A stretch of 64,000 bases of DNA from Gammaproteobacteria bacterium (GTDB taxonomy: Bacteria; Pseudomonadota; Gammaproteobacteria; Granulosicoccales; Granulosicoccaceae), in NCBI GenBank assembly GCA_019634245.1, contig JAHQVR010000197.1:1-64000 (forward strand), written 5' to 3'. This document shows positions 26,233 to 35,571 of this stretch, in pieces (position 1 is the stretch's first letter; each line of letters opens with the position of its first letter). The notes under the pieces were generated by a model. That model saw only the letters and a program-made list of their open reading frames with translations, was not told where the DNA came from and searched no databases. The translations under genes and the position numbers were made by a program.

Positions 26233-26940
26233 TTAACTACTACTGGTATGTTCCTCTAGCCGATAGCCATGCTGATAGATCGACGTTAATTTCCAACGCT
26301 CAGTTGCCAGTAGCTTGAGCTTTTTACGCAAGCGACTAGCGTGCGTATCAACCGTGCGAGTATTGAGTTCCGCTGAAGTTCCCCAAACGGAGGTCAGCAA
26401 GTGTTGTCGAGACAACACCCGTCCGCGATTGCGGAACAGAAACAACGCCAGCTCATATTCTTTTTCTGTCAACTTGATCGCCTCGCCATCGAGCAACACT
26501 TGTCGGTTTGACGTATCGAAGGTGTAGGGAGGACATTCCAGCAATTCGGTTTCCGGTTGAGCTCGACGCGCCAAAGCGTACAAGCGCGCCAACAGTTCAT
26601 GCTGCCTTACGGGTTTGGCCAAATAGTCATCGGCACCAGCCTGCAATGCGGTGACGATATCTTCTTCCGCTTGTCTTGCAGTGACAAAAATAATGGGTAT
26701 GTCACTGGTTAAGGTTTGCCGAATCCAGTGCAAGACTTCAAGACCTGAGCTACCCGATTGAAGTGTCCAGTCCAATACCACCACGTCGTAACTCGATTTT
26801 CGAAATGCTCGCTGAAAATCCTCTGCGTTACTATAGACGCTGCAATGGTACCCCTTGGTGTCAATCCAGTTGCTCACCCGAGCAGCTTGTTCATCGTCAT
26901 CTTCTAAAAGAGCGATACGTAATAATTGCCGGTCAGTCAT
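26233..26940 (-). CDS. OmpR/PhoB-family response regulator
   Basis: This 235-residue protein has a receiver domain (acidic pocket 'LLEDDDE', phospho-acceptor Asp57 in 'VVVLDWTLQ', 'FVTA' Thr, Lys109 in 'DYLAKP') and a C-terminal winged helix ('LTEKEYELALFLFRNRGRVLSRQHLL', 'VDTHASRLRKKL'). It is the first gene of a two-gene operon with the CHASE2 kinase. It may be transcribed from within 26941-27047, the gap after the deoxynucleoside kinase. Targets are unknown. Confidence 0.93.
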   Translation of the reverse strand: MTDRQLLRIALLEDDDEQAARVSNWIDTKGYHCSVYSNAEDFQRAFRKSSYDVVVLDWTLQSGSSGLEVLHWIRQTLTSDIPIIFVTARQAEEDIVTALQAGADDYLAKPVRQHELLARLYALARRAQPETELLECPPYTFDTSNRQVLLDGEAIKLTEKEYELALFLFRNRGRVLSRQHLLTSVWGTSAELNTRTVDTHASRLRKKLKLLATERWKLTSIYQHGYRLEEHTSSS

Positions 26941-27047
26941 GTCCGGGGGGGACTCCTAGAAATGGGATCTGTTTGATAATCAAATACATACTACCATCTG
27001 GGCCCACAATGATACAAAAATGATCAGCTGATTGGGTTCAAAACCCC

Positions 27048-27680
27048 TCAGGCCACTGCTGGATTCACAAAATGCCGGCCGCTGTCTACAGAATCAATCT
27101 GTTCGAGTAGGTGTTTTAGATCGGCAGGATTGTCGGCAAAATTGATGTCGGCAGCATTCACAATGAGCAGCGCACCAGCGGTGTAATCGTGGAAATATTG
27201 CTCATACAATTTAATGAGTTGTTGCAAATAGGCACTATCAATACGCTGCTCGTGTTTTAACCCGCGTTTCGCAATACGCTGAATCAGAACCTCCAACGGT
27301 GCTTGCAGATACACCACCAAATCTGGTTTAGGTGCATCCTTGGTTGCTCTTTCAAACAACTCCTGATACATCCACCACTCTGTCTCATCAAGCGTCAATT
27401 GCGCGAACAATCGATCTTTTTCGAGCATGAAATCCGCCACGGTAGGACCAGAGCCAATCGATACATTCGCCTCATCCAACGCTTTCAATCGTGAGACCAA
27501 AAAGAACAATTGGGTTTGCAGGGCTATCTTGGCTGGGTTGGAATAAAATAACTTAAGAAAGGGGTTACTCACATCGGTATCGGGTAAAAACCGTGCCTGG
27601 TAGTGCGACGCCAGTGCCTTTGCTAACGTGGACTTACCCACCCCTATGGGTCCTTCCACTGCAATATGATTAAATTTCAT
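27048..27680 (-). CDS. Deoxynucleoside kinase
   Basis: This 210-residue P-loop kinase belongs to the deoxyguanosine/deoxyadenosine/deoxycytidine kinase family. 'VEGPIGVGKSTLAKALA' is the Walker A, 'DFMLEKDRLFAQLTL' corresponds to the substrate-binding DRS-like region, 'DLVVYLQAPLEVLIQRIAKRG' includes the LID arginines, and 'YLQQLIKLYEQYF' is the family's conserved C-terminal helix. It salvages deoxynucleosides; specificity is not evident. It follows folK by 46 bp, an order (pcnB-folK-kinase) seen in other gammaproteobacteria, where panB-panC often come next; here they are absent. Confidence 0.88.
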   Translation of the reverse strand: MKFNHIAVEGPIGVGKSTLAKALASHYQARFLPDTDVSNPFLKLFYSNPAKIALQTQLFFLVSRLKALDEANVSIGSGPTVADFMLEKDRLFAQLTLDETEWWMYQELFERATKDAPKPDLVVYLQAPLEVLIQRIAKRGLKHEQRIDSAYLQQLIKLYEQYFHDYTAGALLIVNAADINFADNPADLKHLLEQIDSVDSGRHFVNPAVA

Positions 27681-27726
27681 CGCTCGCCACCTAATAGGGA
27701 CTAAAGAGCCCCAGTCTCTTCCTCAG

Positions 27727-28254
27727 CTATTGTAAACGCCTTATGCCCAAGCGCTCACAGGATTTCATTAATTCTGCGACAGCGCCTTGCCCGGGTATGA
27801 TGAGATCTGGTGCAAGATCGTACAACGGCTGTAGTACAAACGATCTTGATGCCATGCCGGGATGAGGCAAGGTCAAACGCGGTGTTTTCAGCGTTTCACG
27901 ATTGTATAAAAGTAAATCAAGATCCATCGGTCGAGGGCCCCAATGCTGATAACCCTGTTGTGGGTCACGAGTACGCCCAAGTTGCTGTTCAATAGCCTGC
28001 AGTTCATCGAGCAATACCAGCGGAGGCAGGTAGCAGTAGCACTCACAAACCGAATTTACGAAATTCTCCTGAACGACATCCCCTAACGGCGTTGATTCAT
28101 AGAGCGGAGATGATCGAAGCTCACTGACCGAATCCAGTTCAGCCAAACTCTTCAACGCCGAACGAATATGGTTAATCGGATCTCCCATATTGCTGCCAAG
28201 CGCAATGTATACCAGGGCCGCTTCGCTTGGCCTGTCGCTGTGCTGTTCCAACAT
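27727..28254 (-). CDS. folK: HPPK, 6-hydroxymethyl-dihydropterin pyrophosphokinase
   Basis: This 175-residue enzyme transfers pyrophosphate from ATP to 6-hydroxymethyl-7,8-dihydropterin in folate synthesis. Typical segments are 'VYIALGSNMGDP', 'SPLYESTPLGDVVQENFVN', 'LGRTRD', 'WGPRPMDLDLLLYN' (metal-binding Asp pair) and 'LPHPGMASRSFVLQPL'. It lies 11 bp after pcnB, the usual order. Confidence 0.95.
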   Translation of the reverse strand: MLEQHSDRPSEAALVYIALGSNMGDPINHIRSALKSLAELDSVSELRSSPLYESTPLGDVVQENFVNSVCECYCYLPPLVLLDELQAIEQQLGRTRDPQQGYQHWGPRPMDLDLLLYNRETLKTPRLTLPHPGMASRSFVLQPLYDLAPDLIIPGQGAVAELMKSCERLGIRRLQ

Positions 28255-28265
28255 GGGCTTATTCG

Positions 28266-29603
28266 TTACAGAGCATTGCCCGAGCCAGGTGGGTTGCCGC
28301 GATTGTTACGCGCTCTTGTCGGTTTACGTTTGCGTTTACGACGCTTGGGTGGTTCACCCCAGATGTCATAAACGACCGGCTTTTCTTCAGCGAAATCCCG
28401 CTGCTCATCGGGTGACATCGTCTGTACATCCGTCCACCAGTCTGCGACCGGCTTGAGAACCGGTGTAATACCTGAGCGCAGACACAGAAAATCATAGGCA
28501 GCTCGAAAGGGGCGGTTATTCAATAGGGACAATGCGCGCGTCCCCTGCCACTGCTCCAGTCTCAATTGCATGGTCCAAATGTCTTTCATAACCCCTGAAA
28601 ACCGGCGCGGAATAGAGACATACTGGATTTGACTCTGCACAACGTCATCGCTTGCCTGATGCAACGCAGCCGGCGAGGGCACCCCATCATCGATTAAGGT
28701 TAACGCAGCTTCTTCAACGTCGAACCAAAGGAGAAAAGCCAGCAAATAACTCGGCGTGATGGGTTTTCCAGCTGCTACGCGATCATCAGTGTTCTCCAGC
28801 GCCTCGTCTAACATCGTCAGCATGAGCTCGCCGTCGTGGCTATCCAGACGTGTGGCGACGGTGGGAAACAAGTATTTTAATAAATCGTGTTCATCCAGCG
28901 CATCAAAGCTATCCATGGCATAGCCACCTTGAAAGAGCTTTAGCACCTCTTCAAATAGTCTTGCGGGCGGAACGTTGGACAGCAAAGGCGCTGTTGCCTG
29001 CATCGCCGCCAGCGTTTTCTCCTCGATGGTAAAGTCCAGTTTTGCCGCCAACCGCGCCGCCCTGAGCACTCGAACGGGGTCTTCCTCACAGCGCAGGATG
29101 GGGTCACCGATGAGCCGAAAAACCCCATTGTGAATATCCTCCAGACCTCCCATGAAATCCACCACAGAAAAATCATCGATGTTGTAATACAACGCATTGA
29201 CAGAAAAATCGCGCCTTACCGCATCTTCTTCGAGCGTGCCATACACGTTGTCGCGTACGATGCGACCACCCTCACCGACTTCGCCACCAGCACCTTTGTC
29301 ATGCCCCGCTCTAAAAGTGGCAACTTCAATCACTTCGCGTCCAAAGAGCACATGCACCAACCGAAAGCGACGTCCGATGATACGAGAATTTTTAAACAGC
29401 TCTTTTACATCCTCGGGGCTCGCGTCAGTAGCAACATCAAAATCTTTGGGCGATAGACCCACCAAAGCATCGCGCACCCCACCACCAACAAGATAAGCTG
29501 AAAATCCATTCTCATTCAGTCGGTACAGCACTTTCAGAGCATTCTTGGATATTTGTTTTCGCGATACTGTGTGTTCGCTACGGGGTACGATGACTTTATT
29601 CAT
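28266..29603 (-). CDS. pcnB: Poly(A) polymerase I
   Basis: This 445-residue nucleotidyltransferase adds 3' poly(A) tails that promote RNA decay. The N-terminal catalytic domain has 'AYLVGGGVRDALVGLSPKDFDVATDASPE' (GG and DxD), 'RFRLVHVLFGREVIEVATFR' and the PAP-type 'RRDFSVNALYYN'. The basic C-terminal tail ('PKRRKRKRKPTRARNNRG') is typical of bacterial PAP I and separates it from CCA-adding enzymes. The ATG at 29603 is used; two GTG codons precede it. It overlaps the hslR stop by 8 bp, so the two may be coupled. Confidence 0.93.
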   Translation of the reverse strand: MNKVIVPRSEHTVSRKQISKNALKVLYRLNENGFSAYLVGGGVRDALVGLSPKDFDVATDASPEDVKELFKNSRIIGRRFRLVHVLFGREVIEVATFRAGHDKGAGGEVGEGGRIVRDNVYGTLEEDAVRRDFSVNALYYNIDDFSVVDFMGGLEDIHNGVFRLIGDPILRCEEDPVRVLRAARLAAKLDFTIEEKTLAAMQATAPLLSNVPPARLFEEVLKLFQGGYAMDSFDALDEHDLLKYLFPTVATRLDSHDGELMLTMLDEALENTDDRVAAGKPITPSYLLAFLLWFDVEEAALTLIDDGVPSPAALHQASDDVVQSQIQYVSIPRRFSGVMKDIWTMQLRLEQWQGTRALSLLNNRPFRAAYDFLCLRSGITPVLKPVADWWTDVQTMSPDEQRDFAEEKPVVYDIWGEPPKRRKRKRKPTRARNNRGNPPGSGNAL

Positions 29604-30009
29604 CAGCACCACTCGGGCTGCTACCTTGGCGTTGCACGTTCATGATTTGTCGTCGTTCCTTCTTGTTCGGTTTTCCGGTACCCGCTAAACCGAGTCGAGC
29701 CTGCCGATCTGCTCTAAGACGCAGACTCAGACTTTTCCGGGCTTCGATACTGTCTATCGATTCCGAATACAGCTTCTGCGCATCAACCGCTTTTTTACGC
29801 TGATCATCCAATGCCAACACAGTAACTTCAAATTTATACGGTGGTTTTTCAACAATAATGAGATCCTCTAACTGCACCGTGCGAGAAGGCTTGATTCTTT
29901 GGCCATTAACACGTACTTGATTCTTACCTATCGCGGACGCCGCCAGGGATCGAGTTTTAAAAAATCGGGCAGCCCACAGCCATTTATCTATTCGAATGGA
30001 TTCGCTCAT
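29596..30009 (-). CDS. hslR: Heat shock protein 15 homologue (S4 domain)
   Basis: This 137-residue protein binds free 50S subunits carrying nascent peptide-tRNA and helps recycle them. The S4 RNA-binding domain starts at once: 'IRIDKWLWAARFFKTRSLAASAI' and 'NQVRVNGQRIKPSRTVQ'. A basic C-terminal extension ('RRQIMNVQRQG') follows. The ATG at 30009 is chosen because the S4 domain starts there; the open frame upstream is antisense to ycgL. It is divergent from ycgL. Confidence 0.93.
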   Translation of the reverse strand: MSESIRIDKWLWAARFFKTRSLAASAIGKNQVRVNGQRIKPSRTVQLEDLIIVEKPPYKFEVTVLALDDQRKKAVDAQKLYSESIDSIEARKSLSLRLRADRQARLGLAGTGKPNKKERRQIMNVQRQGSSPSGADE

Positions 30010-30074
30010 GACCGTTATACTATTGGGCCCGGAAATCGGCCATACCCTTTTAAGCGGCCATTGTGGAGACTGAC

Positions 30075-30350
30075 ATGCAGTGTTTTGTTTTCCGAAGTAC
30101 CAAAAAAGAGGGTTTGTATGTCTATCTGAAAGATCGAGACACACTCGACCGTCTGCCTGAGGCGGTCAAACAACAATTGGGGCAACCAGAATTTGCGCTG
30201 GAATTCGATCTGACCCCAACCCGTAAGCTCGGTTATGAAGACCCTGCGGAGGTTTTGACAAACCTTGAGTCGCAGGGCTTTCACCTGCAGATGCCCAAGG
30301 AGGATGTCGAGGCCATCCTGGATCGCATCGCCAACCCTCGCGCGGAATAA
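30075..30350 (+). CDS. ycgL: YcgL domain protein
   Basis: This 91-residue protein has the YcgL fold: 'MQCFVFRSTKKEGLYVYL', 'RLPEAVKQQLGQPEFALEFDL', 'LANLESQGFHLQMP'-like C-terminus. The function is unknown. In E. coli ycgL lies next to minC; here minCDE is 26 kb away. GGAG lies 7 bases before the ATG at 30075. A terminator starts inside its last codons. Confidence 0.88.
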   Translation: MQCFVFRSTKKEGLYVYLKDRDTLDRLPEAVKQQLGQPEFALEFDLTPTRKLGYEDPAEVLTNLESQGFHLQMPKEDVEAILDRIANPRAE

Positions 30351-30364
30351 CCCTTCCGCGTTTT
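30341..30364 (+). terminator. Rho-independent terminator overlapping the ycgL stop codon
   Basis: CGCGGAA (30341-30347) and TTCCGCG (30354-30360) form a perfect 7-bp stem around a 6-base loop that holds the stop codon; TTTT follows. Confidence 0.8.
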
Positions 30365-30369
30365 GCGAA

Positions 30370-30717
30370 TTAAGGACGCGGCACCGTTTGCAGCGCTCCT
30401 TCCTGAGCTGCGTAGTAGGCGGCCAAATTGGCGATATCCTCATCGGTCAGAGCCGCAGCCATAGGCATCATGATCGCGTTAGCACGATCACCACTGCGAT
30501 AAGCTTTCAGTGCGTGGACTAGGTAGCTTTCATATTGTCCCGCCAAATTAGGATACAGCGGCGCGATCGCCACTCCGGTTTCGCCATGACAGGAGGCACA
30601 CACCTGAGCGGCTTTTTCCTTTCCGGCCTCTATGTCTCCTGCATGAACATTGAACACAGCCAAACCTAGCAGGCACAGCCCTTGACCAAATCGTTTTAGT
30701 TGCGCCGTCATCATCAT
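30370..30717 (-). CDS. Small c-type cytochrome, class I
   Basis: This 115-residue protein has a signal peptide ('[14 protein letters not shown]'), one heme motif 'CASCHG' and a downstream Met in '[10 protein letters not shown]' as the likely sixth ligand; '[12 protein letters not shown]' is the C-terminal helix typical of cytochrome c553/c4-like domains. It is periplasmic and carries electrons. It overlaps the preceding cytochrome gene by 4 bp (ATGA). The partner oxidase or dehydrogenase is not in the window. Confidence 0.9.
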   Translation of the reverse strand: MMMTAQLKRFGQGLCLLGLAVFNVHAGDIEAGKEKAAQVCASCHGETGVAIAPLYPNLAGQYESYLVHALKAYRSGDRANAIMMPMAAALTDEDIANLAAYYAAQEGALQTVPRP

Positions 30718-31061
30718 TTCTTCCCAAGACCTGCAAAGTAAGCGGCGATATCCGCGATATCAGTATCCGAGAGCAATGTCGCGTTGGCTTGCATCGTCCG
30801 ATGATTTCGCTCTTTTGACTTATAGGCCTTTAAAGCAGCGACCAGATACTCTTCATTTTGGCCGGCGATAAAAGGCACATGGTAGGTGGGATACGTATTC
30901 ACATAGTGCTGCACACCGTGGCAACCCAGGCAGGTTTGCGCTTTTTTCGCTCCAGCGGCGCTATCGCCCGCATGAGTAGGACCGCTAATCGTTAGGCAAC
31001 TCAGCACAACGGCCGACGTTGCCAAACGGACAAAGGGCAATGCCCTGAAGGAAGTTTTCAT
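30714..31061 (-). CDS. Small c-type cytochrome, class I
   Basis: This 115-residue protein is a paralogue of the next gene: signal peptide ('[22 protein letters not shown]'-type), heme motif 'CLGCHG', and Met in '[15 protein letters not shown]'. '[23 protein letters not shown]' aligns with '[22 protein letters not shown]' of its neighbour, indicating a local duplication. The two halves may act together like a split diheme cytochrome c4. The ATG at 31061 is used; the open frame starts 12 codons earlier. Confidence 0.9.
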   Translation of the reverse strand: MKTSFRALPFVRLATSAVVLSCLTISGPTHAGDSAAGAKKAQTCLGCHGVQHYVNTYPTYHVPFIAGQNEEYLVAALKAYKSKERNHRTMQANATLLSDTDIADIAAYFAGLGKK

Positions 31062-31199
31062 GGTTGATTCAATTATGTCGAAATGTTGTGGTGGCACCGT
31101 CGCCCAAAAATGCTCAGATTTTACTCGGCCTCAATGGGGCGTGAGAATGGTAATAGTCTAGCTGTTCGTGGCGCATGCGCCAACCATCGAAGCCCAGTT

Positions 31200-33152
31200 T
31201 CAACCATTCTCGTGCAATGCCACAAACATTTCATTCATCCGTTTGACAAAGCCAGCACCATCGTCAAGCTGTCCACCATCAGCCAGCAAGGCTTGGTCCA
31301 ACAACAATTGGGACCAACTCGCAAAGCGATCTTCATCCTGCTCTTTATCGAGCAAACCAAGTAGCGGATGAGAAGGGTTAACCTCCAGCACCGGTTTATT
31401 GTCGGGTAGCTCGTGGCCCGCCTGCTTCATAAGCTGTTGCATATGTAGAGCCATATCCTGCTCACCAAGCACCACACAGGCCGGTGAGGAGGTGAGACGA
31501 GTCGATGCTCTCACATCGCTGGTAGTGGCATCCAACGCCGCTTTGATGCGCTTGATCAGAGGTTCAGCCTCGGCAGCCTGCTTGGCCTTTTCTTCTTTCT
31601 CAGCCTTTTTCTCCGCAGAATCGACGCCAATATCACTCAGATCCAGATCACCTTTGGCAATCGAATCAAATGACTTGCCATCGAATTCAGTGAGATAGGA
31701 CATCATCCACTCATCCACTCTATCGTGCATCAGCAGCACTTCAATGTCTTTGTCTTTGAAAATTTCCAGGTGAGGGCTATTCACCGCAGCCTGATAACTG
31801 TCGGCCGTGATGTAGTAGATCTTGTCCTGCCCACTTTTCATGCGGGTCATATAGTCAGCTAGGCTCGTTAACTCTTTTTCAGAACTCATCGCCGTGCTGC
31901 TAAAACGATAGAGCTTAGCCACCTGGTCCTTGTTGGCAAAGTCTTCCCCAGGCGCTTCTTTCAGGCAAGGTCCAAACTCTTGCCAGAACTCAAGATATTT
32001 TTCGGGTTCATTGGCCGCTATATCTTCGAGCAAACTCAGCACCTTTTTGATCGACGCTCGCCGTATGCTGTCGATGACCTTGTTGTTCTGAAGAATCTCT
32101 CGCGAAACATTTAAAGGCAGATCGCTGCTGTCGACCAGCCCGCGCACAAAACGCAAGTATCGAGGCATCATTTTCTCAGCCTCATCCATGATAAACACTC
32201 GCTGCACAAACAGCTTAATACCGTTGCGCTGACTCACAGCTTCGTATAAATCAAACGGAGCTTTTTTCGGTATGTACAGCAGCGATATGTATTCTGATGT
32301 TCCTTCTACGCGATTGTGCGCATACGCCAGAGGTGCTTCGTAATCGTGACAAATTTGCTTGTAGAACTCGTGATAGTCCTCGGTGGAGATATCCGCTTTT
32401 GGCTTGGTCCAAAGCGCTGAGGCAGCATTGACTTTTTCCAATTCGGGCACCTTTGCAGGTGAATCATCACCCTCCTCTTTGGGAGGTACATGCTCGAGCA
32501 TCATGATTGGGAAGGTAATGTGATCAGAATACTTGGAGATGATGTTGCGCAATCGCCAATCGTTAACAAACTCTTTGCAGTCATCCTTTACCTGCAGAAT
32601 CACTTTTGTTCCGCGGGATTCTTTGTCTACCGAAGAGATGGCAAAACCACCACTGGCATCCGATTCCCATTGCACAGCATCGCTGACCGCCTCTCCAGCG
32701 CGCCGAGTGACTAGCGTGACCCGATCAGCGACGACAAAGGCCGAGTAGAATCCAACACCAAATTGCCCGATCAGTGCTGCATCGGTTTTTTGATCGCCTG
32801 TGAGAGATTCTAAAAATTGCTTGGTGCCAGATTTCGCGATGGTGCCAATGTTGGCAATGACTTCCTCGCGATTCATGCCAATACCATTATCCTCAACGGT
32901 GATCGTACCGGCCTCTTCATCCGCCGATACAATAATACGCAGTTCACTGTCATCTTCTAGTAAAGAACCGTCGGCTATCGCTTCAAATCGCAATTTATCG
33001 CACGCATCCGAACAATTGGAAATCAACTCGCGAAGGAAAATTTCCTGGTTGCTATACAACGAATGAATCATCAATTGCAGCAGTTGACTCACTTCAGCCT
33101 GAAAGGACATCTGCTCGGCTGCTGGGTTGTCCACTTTGCTTTCTTCACTCAT
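31200..33152 (-). CDS. htpG: Chaperone HtpG (Hsp90)
   Basis: This 650-residue protein is bacterial Hsp90. The GHKL ATPase domain shows 'LFLRELISNCSDACDKLRFEA'-type sequence, 'DNGIGM', 'GTIAKSGTKQFL' and 'GQFGVGFYSAF'. The middle domain ('FVQRVFIMDEAEKMMPRYLRFVRG', 'LPLNVSREILQ') and C-terminal dimerisation domain are full length. It stands between the BenE-type gene (50 bp upstream) and the cytochromes. No sigma-32 promoter was recognised. Confidence 0.97.
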   Translation of the reverse strand: MSEESKVDNPAAEQMSFQAEVSQLLQLMIHSLYSNQEIFLRELISNCSDACDKLRFEAIADGSLLEDDSELRIIVSADEEAGTITVEDNGIGMNREEVIANIGTIAKSGTKQFLESLTGDQKTDAALIGQFGVGFYSAFVVADRVTLVTRRAGEAVSDAVQWESDASGGFAISSVDKESRGTKVILQVKDDCKEFVNDWRLRNIISKYSDHITFPIMMLEHVPPKEEGDDSPAKVPELEKVNAASALWTKPKADISTEDYHEFYKQICHDYEAPLAYAHNRVEGTSEYISLLYIPKKAPFDLYEAVSQRNGIKLFVQRVFIMDEAEKMMPRYLRFVRGLVDSSDLPLNVSREILQNNKVIDSIRRASIKKVLSLLEDIAANEPEKYLEFWQEFGPCLKEAPGEDFANKDQVAKLYRFSSTAMSSEKELTSLADYMTRMKSGQDKIYYITADSYQAAVNSPHLEIFKDKDIEVLLMHDRVDEWMMSYLTEFDGKSFDSIAKGDLDLSDIGVDSAEKKAEKEEKAKQAAEAEPLIKRIKAALDATTSDVRASTRLTSSPACVVLGEQDMALHMQQLMKQAGHELPDNKPVLEVNPSHPLLGLLDKEQDEDRFASWSQLLLDQALLADGGQLDDGAGFVKRMNEMFVALHENG

Positions 33153-33202
33153 AAAAATTGCGCCTGTCTAAAAAACAACAACGGAAGATCTGGGGATGGC
33201 TA

Positions 33203-34420
33203 TTATAATTTCAAGGGCCGGGTAAGCAATATCATTATAAGGCCGACCATTAGCCCCCAGAATGCACCCGAAATTCCCCACAGAGTGATACCTGAAGCAG
33301 AGGCTAAAAACGTAACGGCTGCGGCTAGACGGGTAGATTCGTCGCGAAACGCCGCCACGGCAGACGCGGAAAACGCGCCAATCAGCGCCAGGCCAGCCAC
33401 CGCCTCAATCAGAATCACCGGCGCTAAAGATACGAAAGCCGTTGTCACACCAGCGAAAACGCCTAAAACGATGCTTATTACACCAAAAGTCACCGCAGCA
33501 ACATAGCGCTTGTCTTTGTCTGGTCCGCCTTCCTCACTGGCCATCATAGCGGCCACTATGGCCGATAAATTCACCGCATGCGCTCCAAAAAACGCACCCA
33601 CGGTACTGAACATGCCCGTGGTGGTAATGAGTTGAGCTGGCGGTGTGTTGAAATTATTGGCTCTTAGCACGGCAATACCGGGCAAATTTTGGGAGGCCAT
33701 GGTCACAATAAACAATGGCAACGCGATACCGATTGCGGCCTCAAACGAAAAACTGGGACGCACAAGTATTAATTCTGGAATCAGACTTTGAGTTAATGTG
33801 CCGCGCCAATCAGAAGGATATTCAATAGCGATAACGACGACGACGACGAAGCTCAAAAGTGCTGCCGGCACGGCCAAGTGGCGGTTAATGCGGATAGCCA
33901 CAATCCACGCCAGCAGAATGGGCAACCCCATGGCTGGGCTGTAGGCAATCGCCTTAAAAGGAGCCAGACACAACCCCACAAGAACACCCGCTAACAGCGC
34001 GTTAGCCAAAGCCTGAGGTATAGCCTCTACCGCTTTCGCCAAAGGTCGAAACAAACCGGCCAGCGCCAACAGTAAACCACACAAAATGAATGCACCGACC
34101 GCTTCGGGGAAACCGCCGGGCACGACCCCTGAGCTGGCTAACAACGCAGCTCCTGGTGTTGACCATGCCACCCCGACAGGCATCCGTGTGCGTAGGCTCA
34201 GCGCAATGCTGCAGGCACCCATCGCAATCGCGGCGACCATCAATCCTGAAGCAGCTTGGGAATCACTGGCGCCGACTCCACGCAACCCTTGCAACACCAC
34301 CGCGAAGGACGATGCAAATCCGACAAAGGCCGCCAGTGCGCCAGCAAACACCGATTGAGGTGTTAGGTCGCGCCGCAGATTGGCAGCCCGACCGGAGGAT
34401 CCGTCTACAGACTCACCCAT
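33203..34420 (-). CDS. BenE-family benzoate/H+ symporter-like protein
   Basis: This 405-residue membrane protein with about 12 segments matches the BenE family: 'AGALAAFVGFASSFAVVLQGLRGVGAS', 'GVAWSTPGAALLA', 'FIVTMASQNLPGIAVLRAN' and 'GAFFGAHAVNLSAIVAAMM'. Characterised members import benzoate, but no aromatic degradation genes are near, so the substrate is open. It follows rplS with a 32-bp gap that contains a short hairpin (TTATGG/CCATAA) and may be read through from the ribosomal operon. Confidence 0.85.
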   Translation of the reverse strand: MGESVDGSSGRAANLRRDLTPQSVFAGALAAFVGFASSFAVVLQGLRGVGASDSQAASGLMVAAIAMGACSIALSLRTRMPVGVAWSTPGAALLASSGVVPGGFPEAVGAFILCGLLLALAGLFRPLAKAVEAIPQALANALLAGVLVGLCLAPFKAIAYSPAMGLPILLAWIVAIRINRHLAVPAALLSFVVVVVIAIEYPSDWRGTLTQSLIPELILVRPSFSFEAAIGIALPLFIVTMASQNLPGIAVLRANNFNTPPAQLITTTGMFSTVGAFFGAHAVNLSAIVAAMMASEEGGPDKDKRYVAAVTFGVISIVLGVFAGVTTAFVSLAPVILIEAVAGLALIGAFSASAVAAFRDESTRLAAAVTFLASASGITLWGISGAFWGLMVGLIMILLTRPLKL

Positions 34421-34452
34421 AAGGGTTTATGGCGAGTCAACCATAACAACAA

Positions 34453-34797
34453 TTACAGCTTTTCTTTGATTCGCGCAGCGCGACCGGTGAGTCCACGCAG
34501 ATAGTACAGTTTGGAACGACGTACGTCGCCACGGCGTTTCACTTCAATGTCAGCGACCAACGGGCTGTAGGTTTGGAAAACACGCTCGACGCCTTCGCCA
34601 TGGGAAATCTTCCGAACCGTGAACGCCGAGTGTAGGCCGCGATTACGTTTCGCTATCACCACACCTTCAAACGCCTGCAAACGCTCCCGGCTGCCCTCTT
34701 TAACCCGAACCTGAACCGATACAGTGTCACCAGGACCAAATTCAGGAATCTCTTTGCCCATTTGTTCCTGATTGATTTCGTCAATAATAGTGCTCAT
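34453..34797 (-). CDS. rplS: Ribosomal protein L19
   Basis: This 114-residue protein lies at the 30S-50S interface. '[13 protein letters not shown]', '[18 protein letters not shown]', '[17 protein letters not shown]' and '[19 protein letters not shown]' are typical. The ATG at 34797 gives the family length; the frame opens 14 codons earlier in the trmD end. It is the last gene of rpsP-rimM-trmD-rplS. Confidence 0.98.
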   Translation of the reverse strand: MSTIIDEINQEQMGKEIPEFGPGDTVSVQVRVKEGSRERLQAFEGVVIAKRNRGLHSAFTVRKISHGEGVERVFQTYSPLVADIEVKRRGDVRRSKLYYLRGLTGRAARIKEKL

Positions 34798-34810
34798 TCG
34801 CTCATACCTG

Positions 34811-35557
34811 TCAAGATTGCGCGTTCTTATCAGCCGCAATCGTAGTCAAAAACCGTGTGTCATCATCAGTAAGATTGACGATGTCGAGTAACTCTTTACG
34901 CCGCGTATACGTTCGTTGCAACGCTTGTTGGCGTCGCCAAAGGGCGATCGCTTTGTGATCGCCCGAAAGCAACACACTTGGCACCTTGGTGCCGGCAAAA
35001 TCTTCCGGTCTCGTATAGTGAGGACAGTCCAACAAACCCGTATCCCCGAACGAATCTTCTTCAGCAGAATCCGGGTGTCCCAACACGCCAGGGACCAAAC
35101 GACTAACCGCATCAATCACGGCCATCGCTGCAATCTCTCCACCACTGAGCACAAAGTCTCCGATCGATAGTTCACAATCGACGCACTGCTGGACAAAACG
35201 TTCATCCACCCCTTCGTACCGACCCGCGACCAGTATGATCGAGCCCATCCCTAGATACTGACGGGCTTTCACCTGATCAAATCGTTCACCTTGCGGACTC
35301 AGCATGACCACGCTCGCCGCTGGCATCCGTTCCTTCAACGCCGCCACCGATCTAACCAAAGGCTCAGCCTTCATCACCATCCCAGGGCCGCCACCGAAGG
35401 GTCGGTCATCAACCGTGCGATGAACATCTTCGGTGTGATCTCGCGGATTCTCACACTGAATGTTCAGTCGGCCATCACGCCAGCTTCGCCCAATGACCCC
35501 TTTTTCAAAGTGCTCAAGAATCATTTCGGGGAATAAGGTCACCACCCCGAAATCCAT
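34811..35557 (-). CDS. trmD: tRNA (guanine-37-N1)-methyltransferase
   Basis: This 248-residue SPOUT enzyme methylates G37 to prevent frameshifting. The trefoil-knot motifs are clear: '[17 protein letters not shown]', '[13 protein letters not shown]', '[11 protein letters not shown]', '[14 protein letters not shown]' and '[10 protein letters not shown]'. The start at 35557 ('[12 protein letters not shown]') matches the E. coli N-terminus and has GGGGTG 5 bases upstream. An ATG at 35572 that overlaps the rimM stop (TGATG) is an alternative and would add five residues. Confidence 0.97.
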   Translation of the reverse strand: MDFGVVTLFPEMILEHFEKGVIGRSWRDGRLNIQCENPRDHTEDVHRTVDDRPFGGGPGMVMKAEPLVRSVAALKERMPAASVVMLSPQGERFDQVKARQYLGMGSIILVAGRYEGVDERFVQQCVDCELSIGDFVLSGGEIAAMAVIDAVSRLVPGVLGHPDSAEEDSFGDTGLLDCPHYTRPEDFAGTKVPSVLLSGDHKAIALWRRQQALQRTYTRRKELLDIVNLTDDDTRFLTTIAADKNAQS

Positions 35558-35571
35558 ACCCGCACCCCGCA

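Noticed and set aside
34421..34452. TTATGG/CCATAA hairpin after rplS as a terminator
   Set aside because: Only 6 bp and no T-run after it on either strand.
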